Counted from the stretch's first letter, positions 1-10,399 are shown. The stretch: DNA of 18,091 bases from Leucogyrophana mollusca (GCA_021014945.1 MU266734.1:1-18091); one strand, 5' to 3'. Notes: generated by a model not told the origin, from the sequence alone. Program-made: numbers and translations.

Positions 1-1615
1 CAGCAGCAGGTTGACAGACCCCGAAGCAAATGATGGAGACCAGTCCAAAAGCATAGTTTGAAGAGAGAAGTTTCGTTTAGACCGTTCCGTTTGTGCCGAG
101 TCCACAGGACGTCGATTGTCGCTCACCACAGCAATAGTTCTGACTGAGGACTTAAACTTCGACGAAATACTTAGCTTGTGCTTAACCTCAGCTTACTAAG
201 CCATGCTAAGTTCCTGCTTCCCGATTCGGTCACAATCCGCGCTGCCTCTAGATTTAAACTCAGTTTTACCAGTCCGTCTATCGACGGCTTGCCTCATAGC
301 ACGGGCTGGTCACCAGTCTAAGTTCTGGTGCCGGCCTAAGTAATATCGTGTCTACGCAGTTCGAGTGGGTGTAGTATTCTGACCGAGAATCACAGCACCC
401 TCTCTGACCGAACACCGCCCGACCTCGGAATCTGCACGCTTTGTAATAAGCACTGTCTTTTCCACTCCATCTGCACCGGGTCCTCTTACTCAGGCTTTGA
501 AAACTTTTAGTTCGACGCGTAGGCCCATCGGATTAAACTGATCTACCATTTTCGACAGTATGTTGAAAGCCTGGACCTCTACGGTAATCAACCGAGCGTG
601 CCTAGTCTACCCATTTGAATGGGACCCAATTGTCCTCCTGAGCCCATGTTTCTACGGCCGCTTGCTTTTGTGGTCACCTTGTCTGACTAGAGTACCCCCG
701 AGTCCGCATTGCTACCTATAGTCAAACCCTTAGCCTGATGTGGCATGGCGGATGGGAGTGGTTATGGCAATATCGATGTGGGTACTGTGTCACCTTAAAC
801 GCCGACCTACGAGTCACTTTCGTCGAGGTGCAATGCGAGTGAGTCCCTACCATCCTCTCCACTAATTACAATCCTCATGGTTGCCTTGATTCGTCAGGAG
901 TTCTGTGATTCAAGGCTTCATCCAATTTGTGCCCATCAATACAACAGCGTTAGTCCAGTAACCGTCTACGTTACACTGTAGGTCCAAGTATATGGGGAGG
1001 GCCGGTTATTTTGTTGTTCTCAAAGCTGAAACGGTGTTCGTCACTCAAGGCCTCAAGGTATCCAGTGGCTTCATTTGAAGCAAAGGTTATGTTATCGCTT
1101 ATGGAAGTTGCTGCCATAGCACACCACTATGACGTGCAGGAACCTTCGTGGCTGGGATGCGCTTGCACCCTCCTCATTACCGGCGGTGTCATGTCCTCAG
1201 GTGCGGTAGTATCGGTTCGCAGGGTGCTGTTACCCCGGGCTCCGGGTCCGTGTTAGGGTGACTCCAATACACTGGAGTGGACTGCGGAACTGATGTGAGC
1301 AACTGCGGGAGCCGACGCCCGCCACGCCCTGCCGTCGTTGTAGGGTGCGCGTTCTCCTTCGTTGGTACTGTCATTGTTCGTATTGTCCATATTTGTCAGG
1401 TGTTTTCCGTGGAGACAGCGGGCGTTGTTATACTGGTGCTAGGGTGTTTCTGGACCTGGCAAAATCGAGCCCCTTGACATCTGTCTGGTGACTCGTCGTA
1501 GCTGTACAAATGCTAATATTGCGATTAGCTAATATGACTAATCTGGGAGCGACGTACTACTATAAGGAGGCATTGGGCGAGACCTCGACCTGCGTTTCCC
1601 AATCGCTACACTCGA
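1..1615. other. No recognisable gene; upstream region of the CNNM-like gene
   Basis: No frame on either strand gives a protein that I recognise, and open frames are short (the longest is about 80 codons near 1011-1256). I saw no tRNA, rRNA, long repeat or transposon terminal repeat. A short inverted repeat, CACCAG at 311-316 and CTGGTG at 325-330, is of a size expected by chance. The last part must contain the promoter and leader of the gene starting at 1616. Confidence 0.5.
1561..1567 (+). promoter_or_regulatory. Possible TATA-like element before the CNNM-like gene
   Basis: The sequence TATAAGG lies 49 bases before the ATG at 1616. It resembles a TATA box, but the distance to the start codon is short and fungal TATA use varies. 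The assignment rests on the motif alone. Confidence 0.25.
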
Positions 1616-4600
1616 ATGGTACCGACCCCAATACACTCACCGCACTCCTCTCGTCTCATCGTTACTCTACTCACTTTATTATCTAGCCATGTGCCGCGTA
1701 TTGCTCGCGATGGAGATGGAGGCGGCGTCCTTCACGCCTTCGCGAAACGCGCCAGTCAGAATTCTCGTAGCCCCGAGTTCATCGTGTTCGCGTGTCTTAT
1801 ACCCGTCCTCGTCCTCTTGTCTGGTGTTTTTGCCGGTCTGACACTTGGTTACATGTCCCTCGATGAGACGCAGCTTAATGTCCTCAGCATGAGCGGTACT
1901 CCGTATGTAATAATCTTGTCATGAAACTCATGATCCTGACGTGCCACAGACAACAGAAACTATACGCGGATAAAATCAAGCCTATTCGAAAGGACGGACA
2001 TCTTTTACTTGTCACGCTTCTCCTCGCAAACATGATCGTCAATGAGACGCTCCCCGTCATCTCTGACCCTGTTCTCGGTGGCGGAGTTCAGAGTGTCGTC
2101 GTTAGTACGGTGCTCATCGTCATGTGAGTTTGCGTCCTGCTGTGGTCGTTTTCCCTGCATTTTTCGAATCTCTACATGCGTGGTGGGACACGGGCATGGG
2201 TGTTGACTATCTGATATCTGCGTGGACGTTTTCCCGTCGTCGTGTCTTGCGCTAATTGCGTCCTGCGTGACGTCACGCTTCCTTTCTGTTCTTGTCCTTC
2301 TTTCCGCCGCATGCTCCATTCGAGCAAGGGCGTAAGCCACGAAATGGGCGCCTCTATCGTGCTCGGCATTGAGATTGATAAGGTGCAAGGTGTCAGCACG
2401 TCTCATGATGCCATTGGCATTACATGTGGTCCCTAGTTTCGGTTTCTGCTACCTTCCTATCGCGATTGTGTTTCGTTTCATGCTTTCCAATCGCGTCCCT
2501 ACTACTCTCTAATATCGTACATCATGCTGATATCGCTATTCTCGCTGTTTTCATAGATTCTCGGAGATTATCCCGCAATCGCTGTGTACTCGGCATGGGC
2601 TGTATCTCGGCGCGAAAATGGCGGGATTTACGAAGTGCTTGATTTATCTCCTGGTTTGTATTGGTGCTCTTTGGATGTTGTGTTTTGCTCAGCATGATTA
2701 TGATGTAGGGAATTGTTTCATGGCCCGTTGCGAAACTCCTGGAATTTGTACTCGGAGCGCATCATGGTATTATTTACCGTAGGGCTGGTATGTGAAGGCT
2801 TCTCCGTGATTTTCTCAACTGCTCATATTCTTGCAATGCAGAGCTGAAGGAGCTGATTGCAATGCACTCATCCATGTCTTCGCTCGGCGGCGACCTCAAA
2901 TCGGACACCGTCACAATCATCGGTGCGACCCTTGATTTGCAGGAGAAGGTCGTGAAGCAGGTATGTGCTAATCTCTACCTTGGTGCATAGTGTTCTCACT
3001 CGGTGGCACCAGGCAATGACCCCGATTGAAGATGTTTTCATGCTTCACATTGATTCAAAGCTTGACTATGAGCTCATGAAGAAGATCTGTCTGACTGGTC
3101 ACAGTCGTGTCCCTGTTTACGAAGACATCGAAGGACACGATGGTGGCAAGGTGAAGAAGATCATTGGTATTTTGTTGGTGAAGCATGTAAGCAATCAGCG
3201 TGCGTTCCCGAACTTTGTATCTGACTTTCCACGGCATAGTGTGTTCTACTAGATCCTAAAGGTTCGTTTTTGCGTCCTGCGGTTCTGTTGCGGCGTGCTC
3301 ATCCTCGCAACATTCACAGACGCAGTCCCACTCCGGAAAATACCTCTTAACAAAGTTCTATTTGTCCCCAATAACGAGAGTCTCCTTGGGATCCTGGACA
3401 AATTCCAGGAAGGTCGTAGCCACATGGCGATTGTGTCGAGGTTTAGCGTCGAGAAGGCCGCATCTGTTAAGAAAGTTGCGAAACGCTCGCTGACACAACG
3501 TTTGAGGGATAGGGTAGGCATGGGTGACAGCAGTGGTAGCGAGAGTGACGAGGAAGAAGGTGCAGACCATGAGAAGAAGAAGCGTAAGAACAAGGCGAAC
3601 AGAGGCATCTCCTGGGCGGACGATGGTGACGGCTCTGAGACGCTCAGAGAGGACGGCATAACCGAGAAGGATTTCGCGGTTAAGAACGAACGAGGTGGCG
3701 CGCGCTCCCGCGGTCGGCCCAAGCAAAAGGGTACTCACCATGACCGTCCCGCTGATGTCGAGATGGGCCTCGCTGACGCTGAAGAAAGGGATAAGACCAA
3801 GTCGAGGTTGCCACGCTACACAGCAGGGTTGGAGCAGAGCATGCCTGCGGACGCCCTCCTCACGAAGGAGGGAGCTGAAGAATTTTTGCAGGGCATCGAT
3901 CCGGCGGTTATGCCTCTTGGGCTTATCACTCTCGAAGACGTCTTGGAAGGTGCATTAGTATTTTCCTGGTTTGTTTCTAATTCGCTCACTCCTTGCTCAG
4001 AACTCATCGGTGAAGAAATTTACGACGAATTCGACCCCGAAGGTGCGAATGGGTCGATATCAAGCTATGTACCCACCGAGGCTTCGCCTAAGCCTACATT
4101 TCCTCGTGCTGAATCGTCGCCTGATCTGTCCGTGCCAACCATCACCGAGGAACCGCTGCCCGTAGCGTCGGTGACAGGCACCAAATCGGCTACAACGACG
4201 CCTGTATTGCGACCCATAGCTCTCAAGAGCTTAAGTTTCCTTCGCTCGAGGAGTGCACCGCCGACTCCCCGTGAGGACAAGGCGAAGAACCCCAATTTGC
4301 CCACCTCTCCCAAGAAGTTCACCACACTCCCTTCTGATGGGGAGGTTGACGAACGGGAGGGGTCGGAGACACCAAAGCAGAATATGATTGTAGCTCCCGA
4401 GCCCGAGAGGAGTTACGAACAGCATGCCATTAGCAATATTGGCGAGGAGGTCACACCTGCATCTGAGGAGGCACCCGCCCGTGACCCCCCTCTGAAGAAG
4501 AAATCGCTCAGCAGCTCCGGCATCGCCCACTCTGCGAGTTCTCCAGCTTCCAGGAGCGCGTCCCCTGCACCATCACTCGAGGCTATTTTGCTCGACAGGA

Positions 4601-4947
4601 AAAGGAGATTAGCTGCTACTGCTGCTGGGAAAGACGGAAGCTCGATTGCACTGCCTCTCCCGCCCATTCCAATGCCGACGAATATGGGGGATGCGAGGAC
4701 CCCTGGCTTGCGGGTCGCCACGCCCAGCTTGAAAGGTGCCCGGTTTAAGAGCAGTCCTCTCGGTGGCGGAGACAGAAGTGGGGTGGTGGTTGCTGAGCAG
4801 GTGAGAGAAGCGCTGAGAAGCCATTCTTCACATGTAGAAGAGGGGGAGGAGGTGCGAAGAGCGGAAGGGGCCGGGGAGGGCCGGATACCTGGTGAGAAGG
4901 ACAAAGAAGGCCCGGATAAACACGAATTCGAGAGCGGGTTCTTATAA
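1616..4947 (+). CDS. MAM3: CNNM/Mam3-like membrane protein (DUF21 plus CBS pair)
   Basis: Predicted exons are 1616-1902, 1950-2123, 2557-2653, 2709-2787, 2842-2960, 3013-3186, 3240-3261, 3320-3949 and 4001-4947. They give 842 aa with every phase matching. The first ATG follows no better start and opens a hydrophobic N-terminus (possible signal segment, residues 14-24). A DUF21 membrane domain spans about 55-235, with a first helix near 55-76 and the family motifs NETLPV (127-132) and SEIIPQS (156-162). A CBS pair begins at about 253 (MTPIEDVFML) and continues through SHMAIVSR (about 351-358). It resumes at LGLITLEDVLEELIGEEIYDE (about 518-538) after some 150 residues of charged low-complexity insert. 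Residues beyond 545 are Ser/Pro-rich and probably disordered. Yeast Mam3 is a vacuolar protein affecting metal resistance and mitochondrial shape, and animal CNNMs act in magnesium transport. By homology this protein is expected in an internal membrane, probably the vacuole; the ion is not shown by the sequence. Exon 7 is only 22 nt. The 51-nt intron at 3950-4000 has no stop and length 3n. Confidence 0.9.
2124..2556 (+). other. Unusually long intron (433 nt) in the CNNM-like gene
   Basis: The donor GTGAGT at 2124 and acceptor TAG at 2554-2556 join ...STVLIVI to FSEIIPQSL, a continuous stretch in this family. The intron is therefore well placed. All other introns in this gene are 47-58 nt. I see no coding exon inside it and no convincing snoRNA. 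Confidence 0.7.
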
Positions 4948-5197
4948 CATTGGCCATGGAGCTGGGGCTCCTATGCAACTTTCTAGGTCTTCAGCTGGAC
5001 GTTCTTACACCATGTGGTGACTGTATGATGAGAGGACCTGACGCATACCTTATCCACTTTTTTTCTTTATTCTAGTCCGTAGTTTCTTTCTTGTACACTT
5101 TTATATGCAGCGCAGTCCAATGACACGCCAATTTGTTGCTTTTTTCTTTCACTCGACCTACCTCGACGCAGATTTCGCCGTGGAAAGAACTAGGTCG

Positions 5198-5256
5198 ATG
5201 AATACAGAGGTTGTAATGATGCTTAGCTAATGGAGGTCACGGTGGTCGATCTTTGA
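5198..5256 (+). promoter_or_regulatory. Two overlapping short upstream ORFs before VAS1
   Basis: An ATG at 5198 opens a 10-codon frame ending in TAA at 5228-5230. The last base of that stop is the A of a second ATG (5230), which opens an 8-codon frame ending in TGA at 5254-5256. Both end before the two VAS1 start codons (5293 and 5380). They matter only if transcription starts upstream of 5198, which cannot be told from the sequence. Confidence 0.35.
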
Positions 5257-5257
5257 G

Positions 5258-5275
5258 TGACTCCGAGTCTGACTC
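5258..5275 (+). promoter_or_regulatory. Pair of TGACTC motifs (Gcn4/Cpc1-type half sites)
   Basis: TGACTC occurs at 5258-5263 and again at 5270-5275, just before the first VAS1 ATG. TGACTC is the core bound by the Gcn4/Cpc1 bZIP regulators, which are known in fungi to activate amino-acid and aminoacyl-tRNA synthetase genes. The site pair fits general amino-acid control of VAS1, but six-base motifs arise easily by chance. Confidence 0.35.
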
Positions 5276-5292
5276 CAGCAAGACGCGCGTGG

Positions 5293-5379
5293 ATGTTTAT
5301 AGCAAGGCATCGATATCTGACTTTGCCTTTCAGATCCTCTCTCAGACTTGCACCACGACCACGATTGTCCCTGACAAGA
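5293..5379 (+). CDS. VAS1: In-frame N-terminal extension of VAS1: likely mitochondrial presequence
   Basis: An ATG at 5293 is in frame with, and 29 codons before, the ATG at 5380, with no stop between. The extension has seven Arg, one His and no Asp, Glu or Lys. It also has many Leu, Ser and Phe, as a mitochondrial matrix-targeting peptide should. Its start context is weak (T at -3, T at +4), while the ATG at 5380 has A at -3. Yeast VAS1 is known to make mitochondrial and cytosolic enzymes from two in-frame starts. The same arrangement is inferred here. Confidence 0.65.
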
Positions 5380-8300
5380 ATGTCCCAGGTCGCTGCAAAC
5401 ACGGCTCCAAATGGTACTGCAGCTCCGTCACTAGATGGAAATGGACCAACGAAGAGTGCAGGTATTGATCTTAAAAGTATGTCTGAGACACCATCTGACT
5501 CGAATCGCCTGGGTACAGCGAAGAAAGAGGCCAAGAGGCTCGAGAAGGAAGCCAAGCTAGCCGCAAAGCAAGTCAAGGTCGCTGCGGCTACCCCAGCCGG
5601 TGACAAAAAAGTCAAGGTAGAGAAGGAGAAGAAGGAGGAAGCGGTGTTCGTGAACACCACCCCCAAGGGCGAGAAGAAAGGTTAGATGTCATCTGTGCTC
5701 GTGTGTCGTGTGGATTCCGTGCTTATTTGCATACTCAGATCTATCGCAGCCTATGGCAAGTGGTTACAACCCCATGGCTGTCGAGGCGGCATGGTACGAC
5801 TGGTGGGAGGCCCAAGGGTTCTTTAAACCGCAGACAGCAGAAGATGGCACAGCAAAACCAGAAGGCCTTTTCGTCATTCCCGCTCCCCCTCCAAATGTCA
5901 CCGGTAGCTTGCACGTCGGCCATGCCTTAACTGTGGCTATCCAAGATTGCTTAGTGCGATGGTAAGACTCTAATCACTGATCCACCTATCATCAATCTTG
6001 CTGACATAACTATCCAGGAATCGCATGCTGGGGAAGACGACGCTCTTCGTACCCGGATTTGACCATGCTGGTATTTCGACACAGTCCGTCGTAGAGAAAC
6101 GTCTGTACAAGACTGAGGGCAAGACCCGGCACGATCTAGGCCGCGAGAACTTCGTAGAAAAAGTCATGGATTGGAAGAATGAGTGAGTTCCATGTCGGCT
6201 GATAACCATCGCGTGCTGAATGCCTGCCAGTTATCAGAGCCGCATCACTAACCAGCTACGTCGGCTGGGAGGCAGTTATGACTGGGAGCGCACTGCATTC
6301 ACCATGAACCCAGTGAGCATGGTCGATACAGAAGCCCTGCGTGGGACTAATCCACACATTGCAGGGACTCTCAAAAGCCGTTATAGAAACATTCTGTCGC
6401 TTGCATGAGGACGGTATCTTATACCGTTCCAATCGCATGGTCAATTGGTGTGTGAGACTTAACACTACGTTATCGAACCTCGAGGTGTGCTTCATTAGCT
6501 TTGTTTCTGTAACATCCCTTGTGACTCACGGAAAGCTGTAGGTTGAACAAATGCAGGTAAATGGACGAACACTCCTCAATGTGCCAGGATACGACGCCAA
6601 GGAAAGATTTGAATTTGGATTAATCACGTCCTTCGCATACCCTATAGAGGGCTCAGGCAAGTTTACTCATTCGTTGCGCCTAGCATGTAAATCGATCTTG
6701 AAAATCAGATGAGAAGATCATTGTGGCCACGACTCGTCCAGAGACCATGCTTGGTGATACAGCCATCGCCGTCCATCCTGACGATCCGCGGTATAAAGTA
6801 AGCACTCATATTTGGATACTGTGTTCATTTGGTTTATACGTCTGTCGGCAGCACCTCCACGGAAAGTTCGCGACGCATCCTTTCGTTCAGCGCCGCATCC
6901 CCATCGTCACAGATGCGATTGTAGTCGATATGGAGTTCGGAACGGGTGCCGTGAAGATCACACCTGCACACGACCCGAACGATTATGATGTTGGGACACG
7001 CCATCAGCTGGAGTTTATCAACATACTGAATGATGACGGGACCTTTAACGAGAACGCTGGTGAACGCTTCCAGGTAGGTAACGGGGCCCAGCATGAAGTT
7101 CGTTTTTTTACCATCGAGGATTAGGGCATGAAACGGTTCCATGCCCGTGTAGCGGTGGTGAAGGCTCTCAAGGACGCTGGACTCTTCATCGAGACCAAAG
7201 ATAACCCAATGCAGATCCCTCTTTGCGCGTACGTATCGGCCTGTTTATCTGATTACCGGCTAACATCAGTCGCAGAAAATCTGGCGATATTATCGAACCT
7301 GTCCTGAAACCCCAGTGGTGGGTGAACTGCAAGCCCCTCGCGGAAGAAGCTATCAAGGTCTGGATGGTTTACCACCCCAGCTTCGATTTGTGCTTAAAAT
7401 CGAGCTTTCCCGTAGCGTACCCGTGCGGGTGAGCTAAATATTCAACCCAAGCAGTCGGAGGCCGACTGGTACCGATGGCTCGAAAATATCCAAGACTGGT
7501 GTATCTCTCGGCAGTTGTGGTGGGGTCATCGGTGTCCCGCCTACTATGTCCGAATAGAAGGGGGAGAGAACGACGTAAGGTGTTGTGCCTCTTTGGCGAC
7601 TTGTCTCCTCATATCCAATCTAGGTAAATGACGGGAAAAACTGGGTTGTTGGACGAACTCTCGAGGAGGCGACCAGACGCGCAGAGGTCCTTGCTAATGG
7701 TGCCAAGTTTACCCTAGAGCAGGATGAGGACGTTCTCGACACATGGTTCTCGTCTGGACTATGGCCGTTCTCTATCTTGGGGTGGCCAGAGAAGGTGAGG
7801 CTTCTGTTTGCTAGTGGGAAAGTGTCTTGACGCTGAGACCTTTGCAGAGCGACGATATGAAACACTACTATCCAACATCCGTCCTCGAAACTGGCTGGGA
7901 TATCCTATTCTTCTGGGTGGCGCGTATGGTTCTCCTCGGAGTGTATCTGACGGATCAGATGCCCTTCAAGGAAGTTTACTGTCATGCGATGATTCGCGAC
8001 GCGCACGGTCGAAAGATGACTAAATCCCTGGGGAACGTCGTGGATCCCCTAGACGTCATACACGGTCTTCCGTTGCAGGACTTGCACCAAAAACTGTACG
8101 AAGGGAACCTAGACGATAAAGAAATAGCAAAGGCGATTGCGGGCCAGAAGAAGGATTTCCCCAAGGGTATTCCTGAGTGTGGGACCGATGGCCTGCGTTT
8201 CGCATTATGCGCGTATTCCGGAGGAGGTAAACGGTTCACGACCTCTGCACCGTACGTGGACTCACTATGCTTTCCAGGTCGCGATCTCAACCTGGAAATA

Positions 8301-9581
8301 CTTCGTGTTGAGGGTTACCGTAAATTCTGCAACAAGATCTTCAACGCCACCAAGTTTGCTATGCTCAAACTTGATGAGAAGTTTGTTCCGGAGGCAACAG
8401 CCAAGGTTCGTTCTCGTTCTATTCCACTATTCTCCCATTCCTAACTTGCTACCCCAGCCAACCGGGAAGGAAAGCCTTGCCGAGAAGTGGATCCTTCACA
8501 AGCTCAACATAGCCGCTACCCAAATCAATGCGCAGCTGGAGGAGCGCAATTTCATGGCCGCGACAACGTCGGCGTACAACTTTTGGCTGTATGAGTTGTG
8601 CGACGTGTATATCGTGCGTCTGTGGCTCGTGGCTACTTTCGTCAAGCTAACGGCCTTGATAAATCTAGGAAGCAATGAAGCCCATGACAGACGAGTCGGT
8701 GGATCCAGTAGCACGTGTATCTGCTCAGCAGACCCTGTACACATGTCTCGACCATGGCCTTCGACTACTTCATCCGTTCATGCCTTTCGTGACTGAGGAA
8801 TTGTGGCAGCGTTTGCCTAGGCGACCAAACGATTCCACTGTTTCCATCATGATTTCCTCATACCCCGTATACGTAAGTCAAGTCACATCGCGCCTGTACC
8901 ATTTTCTGAGATGATCGAATATTAGGATGCGAACTTTGTTCATGCCGAGGCAGACAAAGATTTCGATTTGGTGTTCTCGACTTTGAAAACGGGTCGTTCC
9001 CTGGCGGCATCTTATAATTTGCCAACCGATATACAGCGTACGTGCCAGTGTCTGGCACGCTTTCTGACGCTGACTTCTGCCCAGTCTTTATCCACGCCCA
9101 GACCGACAAGGAAGCAGCACTCTTCGAGTCCCAGGCGTCCACAATCGTCGCCTTGACGAAAGGCTGCAAGAGCGTCAAGGTTGTACGAGGGGTAGAAGAA
9201 GTGCCTGCAGGCTGCGGATCAGCTGTGGTGTCGTCGACGCTGGCTGTTTACGTCCTCGTCAGAGTAGGTGCTGGCCCAGTGATGCGCTTTGTCGTGCTTA
9301 TACCTCTGTAGGGCCTTGTCGATCTCGATGCCGAGATTTCCAAGTGCAGCAAGAAGCTAGACCTCGTCTCCCTTAACCTCGACAAGATAATCAAAGTGAT
9401 CTCGCAATCAGACTACGAGGCCACTGTGCCAGCTACAGTAAGGGCCGCGAATATCGAGAAGGTAACAACCATCCATTCTTTCGACACTCCGTTTGTTGAA
9501 TTTTATTAACAGAAGGAGACATTGGAAGCGGAAAAAGCAACTCTGGAGATGTCGCGGGAGATGTTTTCGAAGCTGAAATAG
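5380..9581 (+). CDS. VAS1: Valyl-tRNA synthetase
   Basis: This class Ia enzyme charges tRNA-Val with valine in the cytosol, and probably also in mitochondria through the 5293 start. Exons are 5380-5680, 5739-5961, 6018-6182, 6231-6312, 6365-6484, 6542-6656, 6709-6797, 6852-7073, 7125-7228, 7276-7357, 7416-7574, 7624-7794, 7848-8226, 8278-8405, 8458-8613, 8669-8872, 8926-9037, 9085-9263, 9312-9461 and 9513-9581. They give 1069 aa, close to yeast Vas1 (about 1100). A Lys-rich N-terminal tail (about 46-100) precedes the Rossmann fold with [13 protein letters not shown] (HIGH signature HVGH, 159-162). The editing domain carries [11 protein letters not shown] (342-352). [10 protein letters not shown] lies near 593-602, and the KMSKS loop reads KMTKS (667-671). 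Helical anticodon-binding and C-terminal coiled-coil parts follow (about 960-1069). Intron 6 is GC-AG. Intron 13 (8227-8277) is stop-free and of length 3n. The acceptor before 7276 has a tandem AG six bases upstream that would add two residues. Confidence 0.95.
6657..6708 (+). other. GC-AG intron in VAS1
   Basis: The conserved reading ...[20 protein letters not shown] requires the exon to end at 6656, immediately before GCAAGT, and to resume after CAG at 6708. No GT donor nearby keeps the frame. GCAAGT is the usual form of the rare GC-AG donor class. Confidence 0.8.
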
Positions 9582-9812
9582 AGGATCGTATAGTTCGCAC
9601 ACCTTAGTAGACACGATCGGTTGAGTCGTATACCGGCGAGAAACTATTGTGGCCTCGAGGGCTTGGTACAAGTACAGTTGATTATCTCGTAATGCATGGA
9701 CTTCGGCCCAATACAAAGCACTGTTGTTCGATAGAGAAGTATTTCTATCTCGTCGAAGGAGACTTCCCATCAAAACTGCTACACAACTGAAACTGCCTGC
9801 CCTCAGGCGGCG
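9582..9812. other. VAS1 3' flank, nothing else recognised
   Basis: This stretch follows the VAS1 stop and should contain its 3' untranslated region. No coding signal or RNA gene was recognised. Confidence 0.5.
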
Positions 9813-10096
9813 GCATTCGAGGCGGACCTCAGAACGAAGAAAGCCGTCCACTGGTAACCAGCTAACTCTCAAGGAGCTCCTTGATCCTGCCGAAGGGGTG
9901 ATTCGCTATACCGATTTGCCGGAAAATATTATGCTGAAGTCGAACCCCAGCTATTGCTGAAGGGGGGGGGGAGCGTCATTGAGGTCGACTCTGATGGTGA
10001 GAGGGATGTTGTAGATGCCCCCACAACTCAAGGTACCAGCGCAAGTTGAAGGAGTTTCTTCGCATGAGTGAGCTCAGTTATGGTGATCCAGCCTAG
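9813..10096 (+). pseudogene. Worn fragment resembling the C-terminal tail of a fungal DDE_1 (pogo/Tigger-type) transposase
   Basis: Pieces in different plus-strand frames resemble, in the right order, the tail of basidiomycete DDE_1 transposases as I remember them. They are AFEADLRTKKAVHW (from 9813), LTLKELLDPAE (about 9861-9893), GDSLYRFAGKYYAEVE (from 9897), SVIEVDSDGERDVVDA (from 9972), and RKLKEFLRMSEL before a TAG at 10094-10096. At least two frameshifts and several stops separate them, and a run of ten G lies at 9962-9971. The catalytic part and terminal repeats are not visible. The match is from memory of family style, so a decayed host gene remains possible. Confidence 0.4.
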
Positions 10097-10316
10097 TCGC
10101 TAGAGTTTTCTTGTGGATGTCGCGTTTCTGAGAAGATATTCAACACGGCACAACATCTCTTGTCGCGGTGGTGTTCTCGTGTCACACTTCGGCAGGCAGT
10201 CACAGGGGTCACATATAGGTCGACACCGCGCGACGGCTTTCGTACCGTGTTTTGGTTTAATTTCATGCTGTCTGGGCCTGCCTGATACATTATGGTGTAA
10301 TATACCTTAAGCAGCT
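10097..10316. other. Spacer upstream of tRNA-Glu, nothing recognised
   Basis: No coding or RNA signal was found between the transposase-like fragment and the tRNA. The tRNA carries its own internal promoter, so no external elements are required here. Confidence 0.4.
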
Positions 10317-10394
10317 TCGGATATGGTGTAACGGCTAACATTGCCGCCTCTCATGAGTTCGCGGCAGCTCGGGGTTCGATTCCCCGTATCCGAA
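10317..10394 (+). tRNA. tRNA-Glu (anticodon CUC) with a 6-nt intron
   Basis: The acceptor stem pairs TCGGATA (10317-10323) with TATCCGA (10387-10393), followed by discriminator A at 10394. The D arm contains TGGTGTAACGGCTA (box A) and the T arm GGTTCGATTCC (box B), as in eukaryotic tRNA-Glu. The anticodon stem pairs GCCGC with GCGGC. The loop reads CT-CTC-A, giving anticodon CTC at 10350-10352. Six extra bases, TGAGTT (10354-10359), sit after position 37, the usual intron site. Without them the tRNA is 72 nt, normal for tRNA-Glu. A run of five T follows directly. Confidence 0.95.
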
Positions 10395-10399
10395 TTTTT
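10395..10399 (+). terminator. RNA polymerase III terminator of tRNA-Glu (plus copy)
   Basis: Five T residues immediately follow the discriminator base, and a further T-rich stretch lies just downstream. This is the standard Pol III stop signal. Confidence 0.8.

Noticed and set aside
1011..1477. Two open frames of 66-81 codons in the upstream region
   Set aside because: Neither resembles a known protein, one begins at a non-ATG codon, and their lengths are expected by chance.
2406..2529. Possible C/D box snoRNA in the long intron (ATGATGC near 2406, CTGA at 2526)
   Set aside because: The C box is imperfect, no terminal stem joins the flanks, and no D' or guide stretch could be recognised.
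3249..4904. Several long open frames on the minus strand opposite the CNNM-like gene
   Set aside because: They lie opposite the low-complexity, GC-rich coding exons and show no motifs, so they are mirror frames of the real gene.
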